DNA of 64,000 nucleotides from Pleurostoma richardsiae (GCA_030052745.1 JANBVO010000002.1:1550001-1614000), one strand, 5' to 3'; positions 1-13,965 are shown, counted from the stretch's first letter. A program made the numbers and translations. Notes: generated by a model not told the origin, from the sequence alone.

Positions 1-470
1 TGCTGATGAGAGTAATGAGGCATGGTACCAGAAGTAACGGTCTGGGGAGGCGGTGCCTGGCCCGCCGACATGTGCGGTTGATAATACATGTCCGGGGCAC
101 CCTGATTCATTGCTGGATATTGATCGTATCCGGCAAGAGCCTGGGTCGAATGCCCGAGTATCGAAGGAGTTTCCTGAGACGTTGGCGTAGGAGGTGTCTT
201 GGGCCCGATAGAGGACGGGGCGGATGTGAAGGAGGAAAGTGAGCCGGCGTTTGAACCCGATGAGGATCCAAAGGAGCTAACCCGGGGCGACCCCGTACCC
301 GTGGAGTATGCCTGTTGCGGTTGAGGAGGAGGCAAGGAAGGCAATCTCTCGCTCACATACAGAGGACGCTGGGCTGCGTGAGCGTTGTAGTATGGCACGT
401 CGGACGGACCCCGGGTTTGCACCTGTGAAATCGACGGGAGATCCAGCTTTACGGTATTGATCTCAACCTT
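1..470 (-). CDS. stuA: StuA APSES transcription factor, N-terminal fragment cut by window edge
   Basis: Read on the minus strand, an open frame runs from 470 to the window edge. Its edge-proximal part gives MNQGAPDMYYQPHMSAGQ followed by APPPQTVTSGTMPHYSHQ, which is the conserved N-terminus of the fungal StuA/Asm1 family. StuA proteins are nuclear DNA-binding regulators of conidiation and hyphal morphogenesis. The DNA-binding APSES domain would lie beyond the left edge and is not seen. Upstream of the conserved Met (ATG at 108-110) the same frame stays open for about 120 more codons. That part is rich in Ser, Pro and Gln and contains SDVPYYNAHAAQRPLY and GPKTPPTPTSQETPS, so the protein is probably longer than a start at 110 implies, with its true start in an upstream exon. 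The TTTCACAG at 430-423 is one possible acceptor. The frame is closed by TAA at 473-471. Family is recognised with good confidence; the start is uncertain. Confidence 0.78.
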
Positions 471-1707
471 TTAGAACGAGCCGTGATGCCAGTGCTGCGT
501 CTACCAAGGCAGACTCCGTTTCCGGAAGCAGATACGTCTCAAGATTTGGACGTAGAATTGGGTTGATGGAGCCGCTAACGTGGTCAAACGATGTACTGGT
601 TAATCCAGATTGATCACCAAAGGCAATTGGCTTTCGAGGAGGAACCGGACAAGAATGTGCAGTCGAACAGAAGACTCCGCAGGAGATCGACGTAACAATT
701 GGTGAGGGCGTGTACGACTGTCGCTCTTGTCGAGGGCCTCGAGACAGGCAAGACTGACGTGACGTCGAGTGTCGGCGAACGTGAAGGTGAAGAGTGAACC
801 CGAGAGCAAGTCAGGGCGTCCTGTGCAACCTGACGTGCAGAAGAACTGGGTGCTTTGCAGTCGTGAAAGAGGAACAAGACCGGGCGAATTGGTTACCGAC
901 TCAGACGTGGTGAGATCGAGATACCTGCCACCAAACTCTGTCGTTGCTGCCGTTTCTCCTTCTCGACCTCGATGTGTGCCTTCCGTCTCTTGAAGGGATT
1001 CGAATGGATCACAAGCACACTAGACTCTGGGGCTCGTCAAGCAGGTGCTGTATGCAGGTACACAGGTTAGCCCAGGAAAAGAGAAGCGCGGAGAAGGACG
1101 CGGGAGCAGGAAGAGTTTGCGCGACTGGGTCAGGAGGAGGAAGGATAGGAAGTTTAGAGCGTACCTGCCTCGCCTCTCCGGGAACTGTATCCTCCAAGGA
1201 AATTGAGGAGGTCGGCCAATTCGTGACGGGGAGAGGAAGAAGGAGAGAACAGAGGAGGATGGGGAGAAGGCTTGTTTTTTTCCGGTGGTGGAGTTGAAGG
1301 AGGAGGTCGGGACGGGGGGGGAGGTAAGGTAGATCAGAGAAGCAGACCAGCAGAGACCAGGACCAGGGGTTGGTCCTGTGCCGTACGCTTGATAGTTACT
1401 TGATACTGTGCTGTACCGCCCCGGGTCTTAGATTAGTTAGGAGGGTAGAGGCCAAGTCCACCAGGGCTTGCGGCAGAGTGAGCTAGCAGAGTTAACAGCA
1501 CGGGTACTCCGTAACGCTCTACTTGCTATCTGGGACTCAGGAGAGGGGATTCTCCGCCGATTGCTTGCTGGCTGGGCTGGCAGGGAGGAGGCGGGTTGCG
1601 GGCCACGGACGGCTCTGCTTGGGGCCAAAGGAGAGCCAAAAGACGAGCGAGTGGCCCCAGTCGGCCAGAATGGTGCCCCCCAGTTGTCCAGCGGCGGCAG
1701 CGCAGGA

Positions 1708-1725
1708 TGGTGGTGGTGGTGGTGG
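1708..1725. repeat. (TGG)6 microsatellite
   Basis: Six uninterrupted TGG triplets lie inside the gene-free region upstream of stuA. Confidence 0.85.
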
Positions 1726-4700
1726 GTTTGGTTTGTTGTCCGTCCTGCTCCCCCCCTGCTCTTTGGCTCCTCAAAGTCAAAAAGTTCACACATCCTGGTC
1801 GGCCGGCCGGGGTTTGGCTCATCGCAGGAGCAGGCGAGAGGTTGGGATGGGTGGAGCTGGTCGTGTTAGTGTCACTGTGGGCGAGCACAAGCTGCGAGCC
1901 ACGGGGTGTGCGAAGGCCGGGGGCTATTCCCAAGCGGTGGGAGGCGTGCAGATATCACGCAGAGACAGAGCCAGGGTAGCACCAGGGAACAGGGATGGAA
2001 GCTCGACTGGGGTGGGGGGAGACGGGCCTGCGCTGGCGCACGGGTTTTCTTCCCCCCTCTGTCTCTGTCTGTCTCTGTCTCTCTCCCAGATACCCCACGG
2101 CACATACTCCCCACAGCGCAGATGCAAGTACACCCTACAACCTCCAGCCGTACCGGTGTCTCTCCTGCTTCCCCTCTTCTCAACAACCCGTTCTTCTCGC
2201 GCTCTCCTCAACTCGAAAGTCTCCGTCCCGCGCACTGTCCGCTGTACTGAGGTACCTGGGCAAGGTACCAACGTACAGAAGAATACCGCTCTCTCACATA
2301 CCGGTACAGTAGGCAATGTCTTCATGGCAGCTTGAGCAGCAGCATCATCGCGGCAGCGTTATAGAAGAGCAGCACAAGGATTGAACCGTAGTAGCAGATG
2401 CTCTCACTGCTGGTGGCCATGACTAAGGTCAGGTAAGGCAGAAGAATGTCCAATCCGCGTGCGGATTAGGTAAGCCGTTTGACGCAAGGTGTGCAACGTG
2501 CACAGAGAGAAAAAACCGGTCCGGCTGCTGGTGCAAAATGCAAATGCCAATGCAACAGCGACGGGAAGCGTGAGCCACCAGCTCGAAGAGAGACCTGTTG
2601 GACTGAGAAAACGCAAAGAATAGAAGCCGTTCAACCACTCTGGGTTAGCTGCTCGCGGTTTGACAGGAGATTGGCCGCTGGCGTGGGTTTGGCGGTTGGT
2701 TGGCTCAAAAACCACCACCGTATTTTTTTCCTTTGCTTTCCTTCTTATCTCGCCCACAGTGGCGCAACTCTTCCGTGATACGGCCATCATTCAACGTCTG
2801 CTACGTACTAACAAGAAACGTTAGTGCCCAGGAACCGCTCTTCACCTTCTTGACTGACCCCAGCAGTTAATGAAGAGCAAGCAATTCGTCCATTCCCATC
2901 TGTTCTTCTTGGGTCCTGGTACGCTGCTGCTTTTATGCCAACGAGACATCCCCCTCTGAAACTCCAGACTATCCACCCCGACTCACCGGAAATCCCACAT
3001 GAGAGTTTCTGGCGTCCTTCTTCTAGCTCCGAGCGATACCTCCTTTTGTGCATTTTGGCGCTGGCCAGCACCAGCAAGATGCCAAAGTGGAACAGTCGTG
3101 GCACGTCCGCACTGAGTAAGGATCGCTGGTCGGCACCGGTCCCTCTGTCAGCAAATCACACAATGCGGATGGTGCGAGCTCGCGAGAGGTCATCAACCGC
3201 GCCATTCTCGGCCGCCGGCGGGCAGGGGATCGTTGCACAAACCGTATCCTCTTAAGCTCTTAACATAACCCGTATTAAGTCTCTCGAGACACTTGTGGCT
3301 CGGAGCACTGGAGCCGGGTTTTCCCATTGGCATGGCATCGCACACAATCACACATATACAGGTGAAGCAGGAAAGGACCTCGGCCATTCAAGCAGTCGTC
3401 CAGCCGGAAGACGGGCTCTTCGCGGGCTTTCTTTGCGACCCTGTTGAGCCCTTCCCTGCCGATGTTCCGTACTCTCTAATACACATGTACATGCGATGGA
3501 TAAGGTAGCCGATGCAAGCTGCGGCTACGGAGTACTTCCTTGAAGCAGTCAGTTCCTCAGCAGGGGACCGTGTCGCTCCCAGTGGGACTGCGGGGACGAA
3601 CAACACCTCGAGGCCGTCTGGCAAGTTGGTCCCTGCCAGTTTCACAGCCCGCTTACTCCGGTCCGTTCGTGCACTGTCCGTACAGTGCAGTACGGCCTTG
3701 TCACCGACAATCCTCCGTCTTCCCCGTCTGTGCCATCTTCTGATCTCCAACCCTCTACTCTATCTTTTGTTTCTTTCCACTCGGGCAATTCGTTGAGCCA
3801 GATTAATTGCAGGGACGCTACGTAACAACCTGGAAAGTGCCAACGGCCCACAAAACGACCGAGCCGGTGACATGGGGTTGCGCCGATTCAGTTACCAAAA
3901 AACCTTGAAGGGGCCGCCGACTCTCGCACTCTCGAGCGTTAGACCATCACCACCACCGGATCATATCATTAGGTACCTTGCCATTGAGTGGGCTGCTCAA
4001 GCGCCAATGGAGCATCAATATGGAAAATACGTGCGTTGTCCTCGGGTAAGCCCTATCAACGGGACTTTTGGCCTCCTGTGGAAAAGCTGGACATGGTTCC
4101 CGTTGGTAATTCCCAACCTCGCAACCGCAATTTTCCTTTTTTTTCATGTCCTGTCTGACACGGGCTCGCCGGTGGGCATGAGCCGGTAAGCCTCGCCAAA
4201 TCCTTCCTAGGATGGTCGAGGGCCCGAGATTTCAGCCAACGATGCACGGGCAAGAAGAGGATCTTACTTGCCCCTGAAGCCATCTCCGACTTCTCGGCCG
4301 TGGGTGTCTGTAAATGCTCCGCATCTCCTCGCTCCGATGGGACGTGCCCGTGTTGGAGCGTCCAAGCTGCTGTCCTTCCGCCCCTCCAGAAGCCCCAGTG
4401 GGTGGCCGAGAGGAGGACAATGCGTCTCCGCTCGGAAGCATACTGACCAGCGCACGCGGCGCGGGGCTTTCCGGCCTTTTCTGTGTTCGAGGGGCAGGGA
4501 CCGCCGCGTGTCTGCAATGTGACCGGCCCTCGGCCGAGCTGCTGCTCCTGCAAGATCAGACCTTAACTACGAGTCGTCAGACCGGCAGCCGATGCATGCG
4601 CTCGCACCGCTCAGTTCAGGGTCTGGAGCTGTAGGGTACAGCACAAGCGCACCAGGATGCAGCAGGTCTGCAGGTCGCAGCATGGCGGGTGGGTGACACC

Positions 4701-7700
4701 CCCCAGACGACGCTGTCTGGCTGGCCCGGCTCCGCTTCGGGCACCTGAGATTCACTCAAATCCGTCGCTCCGCATATATCAGAGGTGCATGAAGCAGCAT
4801 GCTCCCAGACGTCCTCGAGCCTCTCAACCCGTCTCGCGATGCCAGCGAGGAGCTCTGAGCGCCAGACCGGCAATGGACGACAGCTCACAAAGCAGGAGGG
4901 ACACGATGCACCGAGCTGCATTTCCTCAGCTTCGTCCGGCACTCGTGGCTCGCTAGAACTGGAAGAGCAGCATGAGCCAACACGATAGGTCGTTTCCGGC
5001 ATTCAAGCCCCATTGTCCCCAGCGCACAATTCCTGGATTAAGATCTGCTGGGGGAGCAGTTTCCGACGGGCCCTGGATGCAATGCACGATGGATGCACAT
5101 CTGTGCAACCTGTGCACGGCACTGTCCCGCATTCTACATGACCAGCTGTCTCCCGTCCCAACGCTCCGTGTTGGAGAGAGCTTGGTCCACCCCTGGGGGA
5201 ATCTTCAACGAAGCACAATTTGGATGGTGATGCAGGGACGATCCCGCAAGACAGGCGAGACAGGCGGGCCGTCAACTCTCGGGACATTGTGAGTGCTGTC
5301 CTCGAAGGAATGATTCTGGACGGCCGGGTAGGTCTCAGCCGTCCCCGCGATATGAAGATATGCTCCCCCCGCTTTCTATCGCTTTCCCATCTCACTCGCG
5401 CTCATAGGCGAGTGCGGACTGTCATCTCACTTGAATCCGGCGGTCTCGCCATCAAGGGCTTCATCTTTCGATTCAGGATGAGAGTGTCTTGCACCACAAG
5501 TGCTCCACGTACACAGGACCGCTAGACCAAGCTGCTGGAACGTTCCAAACAACAATACTGGCGTTTAACGAGTACAGTACATAGGGCCGTAGAAGTGTCT
5601 TTTCAAAACTGTTGCCAAGTGGAAAGTACGCAAACCTCTCGAAATTGAGATACCGGCACCGCATATCTCGTCACGGTGGTTCCCGAAGATGACCACCATC
5701 AGGACAACAAAGACGAATCCGGGGATCCCGTCGCTTACGGCCTGAGCGAACCGTCTGAGGTGGGGTTCCCATCTTCGCCCTTCCCCGACCTTGTCCCCCC
5801 CTCTTCCGCTTCATGGGGGGCTAGTTCCGCCCAATGCAAGATTCCGGTGACAATTACCACACCCCAACGGCGGGTATTCTGCACCCAAGCTGCAGGTCTT
5901 GGGCGGAGTGCAAAGGAATTGGCAAAAACGGTGCTCTCTGACGTCTTCCTTTCCGCCCCGGACTAGAGTTCATGGCTTTGCATTGATTGGCAGCCTCTCC
6001 CCTTAAATACGCCTGGGTCCGAAGCAGAGCACGAAGTTTGCTCGAAGGCTGGACAGATGGACAGCACCAGGCGAGCAGAGTCCCGCTTCTTCTTGACCGG
6101 TGTACATCGTAGAGGGCCAAAGCCGTAAGGTGCAAAGGCTTCGCTCCCCCTGTGCCCCTTGGAGGTCCAGCACAGTGCGGACAGCGGACAGCTCCGATGA
6201 TAAACGCACCCGTCTCCATCGACGCCCCTGCGGTTCTAAGTAGAACCTCGCACAGAGGTAAGCAGGGGCCGAGCTAGGGCCACGGAGGTGGAGGAGGAGC
6301 GGAGGAGCCGGCAATTACTGTACGCTGATCTGCCCACTGTACGGAGCTACCAACGGCAGACAACCACCTGGGCTAGAACAGGGTCCAGAAACAGCAGCAA
6401 GTCAGATGTCGAAGAAGGGCCATTATCATGAGCCCTCTATCACTCCCTTCCGTCGCTGTGCTCAGCCAGCCAGCCAGCCAGCCAACGATTGCGCAGAACC
6501 AGAGCCCCGCCCGCGACTGAGGACCGTGACAGCGTGGCCCATGTTTCTCCTCTTTTTCCCACGAGGCTGCACGAGACAAGCCGCGGGAGTCGTGGCCGAC
6601 GCAGACTGGCTGGCGAGCCCAAGTCACTTGACGGCCGGCGTCTCTGGGGTGGTTTCGGGCCAAGCCCCAGGATGAACGCTAGCCAGACCATCCCAGCCAT
6701 TCCCAGCCATCCCGCTCGCTCACGTTTCATCCACCGGAACTCGCCCAGCTGTTCGCAGTTCAGCCACGCCTGTGCTGGGGTTCGGAATCATTTGGCGTGT
6801 TCCTCTTCTCACTCGTCGGCTATGCTGATGAGGGAGGACCTCCTTATCTCCCAGAGGTCCCGAGACTGGAGGCCACGAGTGCCCTTCAGAAACAGACCTT
6901 TTCACTTGCCGGCTCTACACTACGACACTTGCTTTTAGCGCGGGCGATGGCCGTTAAGATGATCAGCATATCAATCAATAGTGGCGCCCCTAAGCAAGAG
7001 ACGTCGAATCCCGAGTTCCTGGACTGCCAATTAAGGTTTGGATAGGAGAGGAGTTTTGCTTGTGGACGCGGCACAAGCTGTTCCATGTCGCTTCCTCTCG
7101 AGTCCAGCCTGGCATCCTGTTTTAAGGACTCGAGCTCGGTGTGAACCAAGACCCCGCCTTCGATGGCACACGGCCGCGGACGTCAACCCGCCCTCTTGAT
7201 GCCTCGCATGTGCTGCCGGTCGGCATGTTGTCTGGCAGCTCAGCCTCATGGTCTCCTTCATGCATAACATCTAACTCTGCATTCTGTTTGATAATGTCCT
7301 TATCATCTCTCATGCTATCCAACCCGGATCGACTGCAGGTGTCAATAGATGAACTCGATTAAGGTGCTGGCAGGCCTGCGAAACGACATTACCCGGCTGC
7401 TCGAGACCTCCCCGTTTTCCCGGGAGCTTTAGAGCACACCATCTCGGTAAGGTACCTTCCAGTCAGTCTCAGCGTCACCGGGAGTCCGAGACCTCCACCT
7501 TTGTGCTTTGATATTCGCCTCTGCCTTCTTTCAGGTGTACGGAGGTAACTTCACACTTTCTGCATTCGACAATCACTGTAAGTCCCTGCCACGATGCGGA
7601 ACCGCGATACCATCGCCAGTCCGCGTCTCGAAACATGAGCGACCGCTCCCAGATCGACGGCGATCGGGGAGCCCTCTCGCATGGCGCTCCGCATGCGTAT

Positions 7701-10646
7701 GTATGTCATTATGTCCGGTCCGTTATGATCTGCGGCCCCAATCACGTCCCCGGGCGTTTTGAATCTCATTTCATCTCCGGGCAACTCCCTTCCTCGCCCC
7801 CGAAAAGGGAACATTCAGTCTCTTTTTCACGAGCCTCATATGCACCCCATGCTTTCACGAGCGAGAAGGCTGGGGAGGAGTCCCTGCAGGCATCTAAAAA
7901 ATCTCGTCAGCGAGATTCGACAGGGGTGTCCGTCCTGATGGCTTCAACACTCGCATGAGCACGAATGCAGGGGCGGCTATGTACGTCTTAAAACCTGGGC
8001 CAATCAGCTACCCCTGCCCGGGCCTGTCCTCCTTGCCCTCTTTGGGATGTTTCAGCTGTTTTGCGTCCTCGCGGAGTGCGGAATAGCCTCTCGCTAGCAG
8101 CGCCCGCGGCTTTTCGCTAAGCTGTGGCCGCCCGCGGCGCTTCTAGTTTCTACTCTACGTACGATGTTTTTCCTCTTGTCTCGCTGGGTCGAACAATGCT
8201 CCCTTGCAGAAGAGACGGACAGTGATCCGAACTGACGCCAAGTTTAGCGTCGAGCGATCTCGTTTGGTGGTGCAACACCACCTCCCAGCTCGCACCATCC
8301 AACTGGACGGGCCCCCGAGACAAGAGGTGGAGTGAGATGGCTGGTGAGTACATTAGCTTATCCGCTTCGTGTATTCTAGTATTCTAGCCCGCCCCTACAC
8401 GGGCGGAAGAGCTAGCACGCTGGAGCTAAGGTAGGCCGGCAGAGACAAGACAGACAGGCGCGCCGGTTGCTGACCTGCCTCCACATGAGCGAAGCCTGAG
8501 CACCGACGATCGCCCGAGGTAAAGATAGACAGACCCTGCAGTTCGTGGGCTCGGCGAAAACCCTCACGATTGGATGTGCATGGGCCGATCTGAGGGTGTC
8601 CCCCAAGAGTCAGGCGGGCCATTCTGTGATCAATCCGTAGGTAGAGGTTTTACGTATTCCCTCGGCCCAGAATTCTGAGCCTGGGGACCATCACATCTAG
8701 AGTAGAGAGAAGGGGAGGCTGGAAAAGCTAGGCAGTATTCGAAGGCTGTTGGCAACTCTCGGGTAACGGATGGGTAACCAGATAACTGATTGACTTCAGG
8801 GGGCAATAAGCGACCTATCTCCGGGCCCTTTCTCACTTGTCTCTGCCTTTTCTCCTCATTCTCTCTCAGTCGGGTTTGGCTCTATCAGTCCCGCGCCAGC
8901 CTCTCGTTGGTTGTGGTAACGGACCGCGATCAGCCCAATCAACGCGAACCACGTCTCAAGCACACACCACAATTTTCTTTCTGGTGGGCGGCGAACTATC
9001 AATTGGCGGCCGGTCTGGTCGAGAGGATGGTGTTCGGCCTGGAGCTGACGGGTTGCTCATTTATCTCGTTGCTGTGATGGCCATCCGATCGACGATCGTG
9101 TCTCGCCGACTTCTGTGCTGGGTCTCTCGAGAGCTGCTGACCTTGACACATACATCTCACTGGGTGTCTCCCTCATCCGAGAAACGCCTCGGGGGCGTGC
9201 AACCGGATTATGCAAATCATAGGGTTGAGAGCTCTCTGGCCCTTGATTCGTTGCCGGCGCCTGCAGGACGGACCGTTTTCCGCCTTACATGGAAGCCAAG
9301 GATGTCTTCGATGAGTGGAGAGGCGGGCGGGCGGGCGAGCTGGCGAAAGTAGAGAGGACGTGTGCTCGAGTACCGTACACGCCCAGTGGAACCGAGGGAC
9401 CTGTGGCGTCAAAATGTTCAGTTTCACCATCTGGGCCAGCACAGAGTGTGACCTCTTGAGAGGGAGCGCGTCCAAGTCGCTCGGCTACAGGTACGGTACT
9501 GCTCGGTCCCGCCGCGTGAGAGCCCGTACTGTGTACATTGGCTACTGCTCGATCACTCAAATGTCGGGGGGAGAAGCAGTCGAGGTCTCTCGTCTGTACG
9601 ACCCAATGAGCAGAGGCGGCGTGGGTTTGAACGAGCTGCACGACATAACTGCTCTGGGCTCGTGGGGAGTCTGGCACTAACAGTAGCCACCGCGATCTTT
9701 GTCATGCCTCTCTCTCTCTGGCTTCTCGATATCTCACTAGACTTTATCCTTTTCTCCCGCCATCTAGACTAGATTGGCCGCGTTCTCGTCTAACCCTGGT
9801 CCTGCCTCTGCAGAGACACGCCGTGCTTCCAGGGCGGGACTCATATCAATTCCCCGACCGCACACGCGAGCAGCTGGTCACTCACTCCGTCCTTGAGACA
9901 AGAGGAAGCAGAAGAGAGCTCACATGTCTCTGGAGGATGGCCACCGCCATGTCAACCCGCCCTCCCACGAGATCGATCCCGCACTGTGGCCGTGAGGCGT
10001 CCTTAGTGAGGTGATATAGACTGCCAAAGGGGGGATAGCGGGCCCTTCACCGCTTCTTCCTCTCGACGCTACGCGCACCCTCCCGGCCACTCCTTTTATC
10101 TTGCTAGACGCACGCCTCTGCCTCCTCTCGCCGCGCCAGAGCCCAAAACGACATCGCTCGAATTCTCGCTAGCGGCCAATAGCGTTGCGCAGACGGGCTC
10201 GCCTGCCTCCAAGGAGATCTCAAGCGGCGTCCTTTTGACGATATCTCTGGCGACTCTTGCAAGGATACGGGCTGCTCAGCGCTGGACCGACAGACAGCGA
10301 CCACACTACCGCGGTGGGCAGCTTTGTGTCTCTCGTGTCAGTCTCCTTCCTCCCAGCTCCTCCTCTTCCTTCCCGACGGTATCTCTCCGTCGGTCTCGCC
10401 AGCACCAGCACACATCATCGCGCACCCCGCGTGATTGGCGGCAAGATTTCCCGACTCGCTGATCGGTCCTGATCGGTGTGGCCGGTCTCTTTGCCTCAAA
10501 GGTGCCAGCGCCGTGGGCCACCGCTTGTCTCTAAGGGGGGCCGGCTTGCTCCTTCGAGAAGGCAGTGCCGTCCAAGGACTGCTCCGTTGGGAAGGTCGGC
10601 CTCGGAGGCGGGTGAGACATTTCCACGAAAGAAGCCCAAGCCTGTC

Positions 10647-10680
10647 TCATTCCTCGTCTCTGTGTCATTCCTCGTCTCTG
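10647..10680. repeat. Two-copy direct repeat, 16-nt unit
   Basis: The unit tcattcctcgtctctg occurs twice, at 10647-10662 and 10665-10680, with a 2-nt spacer. It lies in non-coding DNA and no function is evident. Confidence 0.8.
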
Positions 10681-13600
10681 AGATGCGAATTGGCGTCATC
10701 CTCTCTCTGCTTGCAGTTCCATTCATTCATTCCTTCAGGAGCTCGCCTGCTGCTATCTGGTGTGCCATCGACGATCCTGGAGCTTCTGACACCGGGGGGA
10801 GCTCCGTGGATCCAGCCTTAAGAGTCCGTCCCGTCTTCACCGACGGGCGGGTTGGTTGAAGGTCAACGCAGTCTAATGCCACTGCCCGCAAGTGCCCACG
10901 GCCGGAAAGCTGCAGTCGGTGGCAGGACGCAGTAGCCTCCATGTATGAAGATCTGTCTTCCCCGATGCGAATCTTCGTCCTACATTAGCCTACATGCTGC
11001 CCTGCTGCTGCCCTGCTGCTTGACGGTGGCAAAAGCCTGCTGGCCCTGACCCTGCTGCTTATGCTGCTGCCCTCTGCCCAGAGCTCTCTGCAGAGCTCGA
11101 CAGGCCCATCTCTGACACCCCCCAATCTAACCTGCAAGCTCCATCCGCCTAATGTACGGCCGATAAACGGGCATCGTCGCCGCTCCGTACTTCAAACAGG
11201 GCTGCGTCTCCCGGGGGCTGGCAAGTGTCGTTTTCCTGCCCGGCATAGTCTCTGCAATGTGCAAACACTGTTACAGACCCTGTCCCCCAGCTGCCTCCGG
11301 CTGCAGCGGCTAGGAGAGGGGGGAAACACTTCCTTCGATCAAGCAGAGGCCCGCATCTCTGTCCGTCCCATCGAACCCCCATCCCGCCCCCCTGCAAGGC
11401 GTCGTGCTTCTGCATGGAAGCGCGGCTGCGGAATGCAGAGCGCGGCACAGCACGCCGTTCCGGCGCTCGCGATATGCAGCAGAGCTGCGCTACTCAGCCG
11501 TCACGCTGGTCTCCCCCGTGTACACGTGTAAAACCCGACCCCTGCGGCCCCCCCTTCTCTCCTCCTCTGTCTCTCAACGCGGGGTATCTTCGTCTGAGTA
11601 GTACTCATCACCCCCAATCTGCTGCCGTACTCGCATGCCTGTAGGGAAAGCAACCTTGTGCTGCGCTTCCAGGCCAAATAAACCCGGTGCAGGTATGCTT
11701 TGCATGGCCTGTAGTCTACTCTACTCTGCTATACAGGCTGCCTCCCTGACGATAATATGTGAGCTCGAGGCAAGCACGCAGATACATACGGTATCAACTG
11801 TGCCTACATCTGGCTCTGCATGGGGGTGCCCGCCCCGCGCAACGCAGCACCGCCGCGCACCGCGGACGCAAGTATGATTTGCATATGTGACGCCGCTCTT
11901 CTTGCTGCGATGCGATGCTCGATGCTTGTCGTGTATTACCCGAGATGGGTGCTGTAAAGTGCACAGCGCCCGCCCGCCTTGCCTGTCTGGGCTGCCTTGA
12001 CACGCCTGATAGATCACATCTTGCCTGTTACTATATTGTCTTTCCTTGGACTCTCTTGTCGCTCCCTTCTAGGAATGCAGACATGAAGGGCAGAACCCAG
12101 AAACAGTTTAGCAGGCGTCGCAACGGGCGACCACCGCACTCCCTCTCTTTTCATTTTTGCTGTTCCTTGTCCGTTTCCGTCCGGCCGGCGTTGCAACGCA
12201 ACCATGGTGCCAGATTTAGCCATGAGCAGCAGGTCACACCCCAGCCTCGCTGATTTGTGACGACCAAGTCCGAGCAGGAGGGGGATACCTGGCGTATAAC
12301 CCCATCGAGCGAGGAGGGCTGGGGTCACAGTGGTGGTGACCGCCCACCGCATAACGCGCAGCTGGTTGGTGCTGCCAACCCAGTTCCGTCCTCCTTGCCT
12401 GGCTGCCTGCCTACCCCGTCTCTCTCCCTTCTTACCCCCCCTCCGCAGCGAGTAGGAGCAGTGGTTGCTGCTCATGTGCTGTGCGGATGCGCGCCTCGCT
12501 CTCGAACGACAAGACGCCGGGAGCGCGAGTGGTACGTGACAGATCCCCTGCATCTGCCGTGACGTCGACTCCTTCAGGGACCTAGATAAGCCGCCTCTGG
12601 CTATCAGTGACCGGGACTCTCTCTGTGCGTGTCTATCACGCACGCCGCGCAGTGTAATCATTGCACTGCGGATCGTCCGTTATGCGGGCAGCAGGCACAA
12701 CGCCCCGGAAAGGGGTTGGCCTGAAGATGTACTGTGTGCGCATGGAAGGGGGCGATCCGTGAGGCAACGCGAGGCAGAGGCAGTGCTCCCCTTCCACCAC
12801 CACAATCCGGGGGGCAAAGACTGGGACCCGGGCCACACGTCGGGTCGGCCTAGCTGGGTTGACGGGATGCTCGCAAGGGCCTGCATGAACACCTGGATAG
12901 CATGATTAACACGGCCCGGCATGCGCACATGCCGCACGAGGCAGCCCTCTTGAGGCCCCGTCAAGTTCACTCTCTTGCATTTGGGCCCTGGGATACGTAT
13001 AATACGCCTGCTTGCTCCATTAATCGGAGTGCGGGGGGCGGTGATACCACCAATACCCGCCTGTGTGATCACTTACATACAGTGACGGTGACGTCTTAGC
13101 ATGGCGTTATTACTTGCAGGACCGGGCAGAGGCAGATCGGAGTGAGCTTCCCAGCATGCACGTCGAATGTTTTAGATTCGGGCCGCATTCATGGAAACCT
13201 GGGGAGCCTGCCGACTTGAGTACTCACTGTATAGCCATGGGATATCCTGGTTACCTGATGTATCTCGTCGATGGGCATCCTTATGTTGGTTTGCTATTGA
13301 CGCCGAGGTTCTGGAGCGAAAGCACGACATGCTGCCCACGTACTCCATGTTCAAACTGCATAGACTATAGCTGATAGTATAGCAGTGACAATTGCCTACC
13401 ATCCTATATCTCGCAAAACTTGTCTACACTACACGCCAGCTAGGCGGTTGTATTGATTGACCAGAGGTCTGAGCCTGTCTTGAAGAGAGAGCCTGGGAAC
13501 GAGAGACGATTGAAAGGTTTGAGCAATTGATTCAGGCAGATTGGGGCGTTTTCCACCTCCACTTGGCACATGACAGCGCGCCCGTCTAGCAAAATGTACG

Positions 13601-13965
13601 ACGCGCCGGCTCTCAGGAATCGCGCCGGTGTATGTCGTCACTAGAGGCAACGAGACTTTTCCTTTCATCTGGATTTCCTTCGCAGCTCTCCTTCTCTCTC
13701 TTTCGGGTTTTGTCCCTTAATCTCCTCTCTCTTCGGAACCATTCTCGCGCTCCAAACACCCGAGAAAATGGTGACGGACGGCGCCTGTCATTACCGTGCG
13801 AGCACTCCAGATTCGCCACCGTAAATCCCTTTGTCTCTACAGTTGAGACAGCGATCTCGAATAGCTTCTTCATTTTCTCTTTCTTGCTTTCTCTCCTTTT
13901 CTCTCACTTGAAGCCACCAGGCTCCACAAGCCAAGTCGGGGCCACCAAAAGAAGAAACGCATAAA

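Larger units (their letters stand above)
471..13965. other. 13.5 kb gene-free region between stuA and the BRCT gene
   Basis: No reading frame here shows a recognisable domain, consistent codon use or a plausible exon chain. The longest open frames (for example 1523-2335 +, 12014-12661 -, 8837-9352 +) are Arg/Ser/Pro-rich and run through CT-rich or repeat tracts, so I regard them as chance. The block holds pyrimidine-rich tracts (about 2050-2090 and 13660-13910), a TGG run at 1708-1725, CTG-rich DNA at about 10992-11075 and a two-copy 16-nt repeat at 10647-10680. It lies upstream of both flanking genes, which diverge, so it is a double promoter region and probably includes a long stuA 5' leader. 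In Aspergillus nidulans stuA is known to have long leaders with small upstream reading frames; whether that applies here is inference. Confidence 0.6.

Noticed and set aside
1523-2335. 270-codon open frame on the plus strand
   Set aside because: Low-complexity Arg/Ser/Gly composition, passes through a TGG microsatellite and CT tracts, no domain; several frames are open in the same place.
8837-9352. 171-codon plus-strand frame with a hydrophobic start
   Set aside because: Begins in a CT-rich tract; the rest shows no domain, no signal peptide logic and no coding bias.
12014-12661. 215-codon open frame on the minus strand
   Set aside because: Arg/Ser-rich, no motif, no splice partners, sits in the gene-free block.
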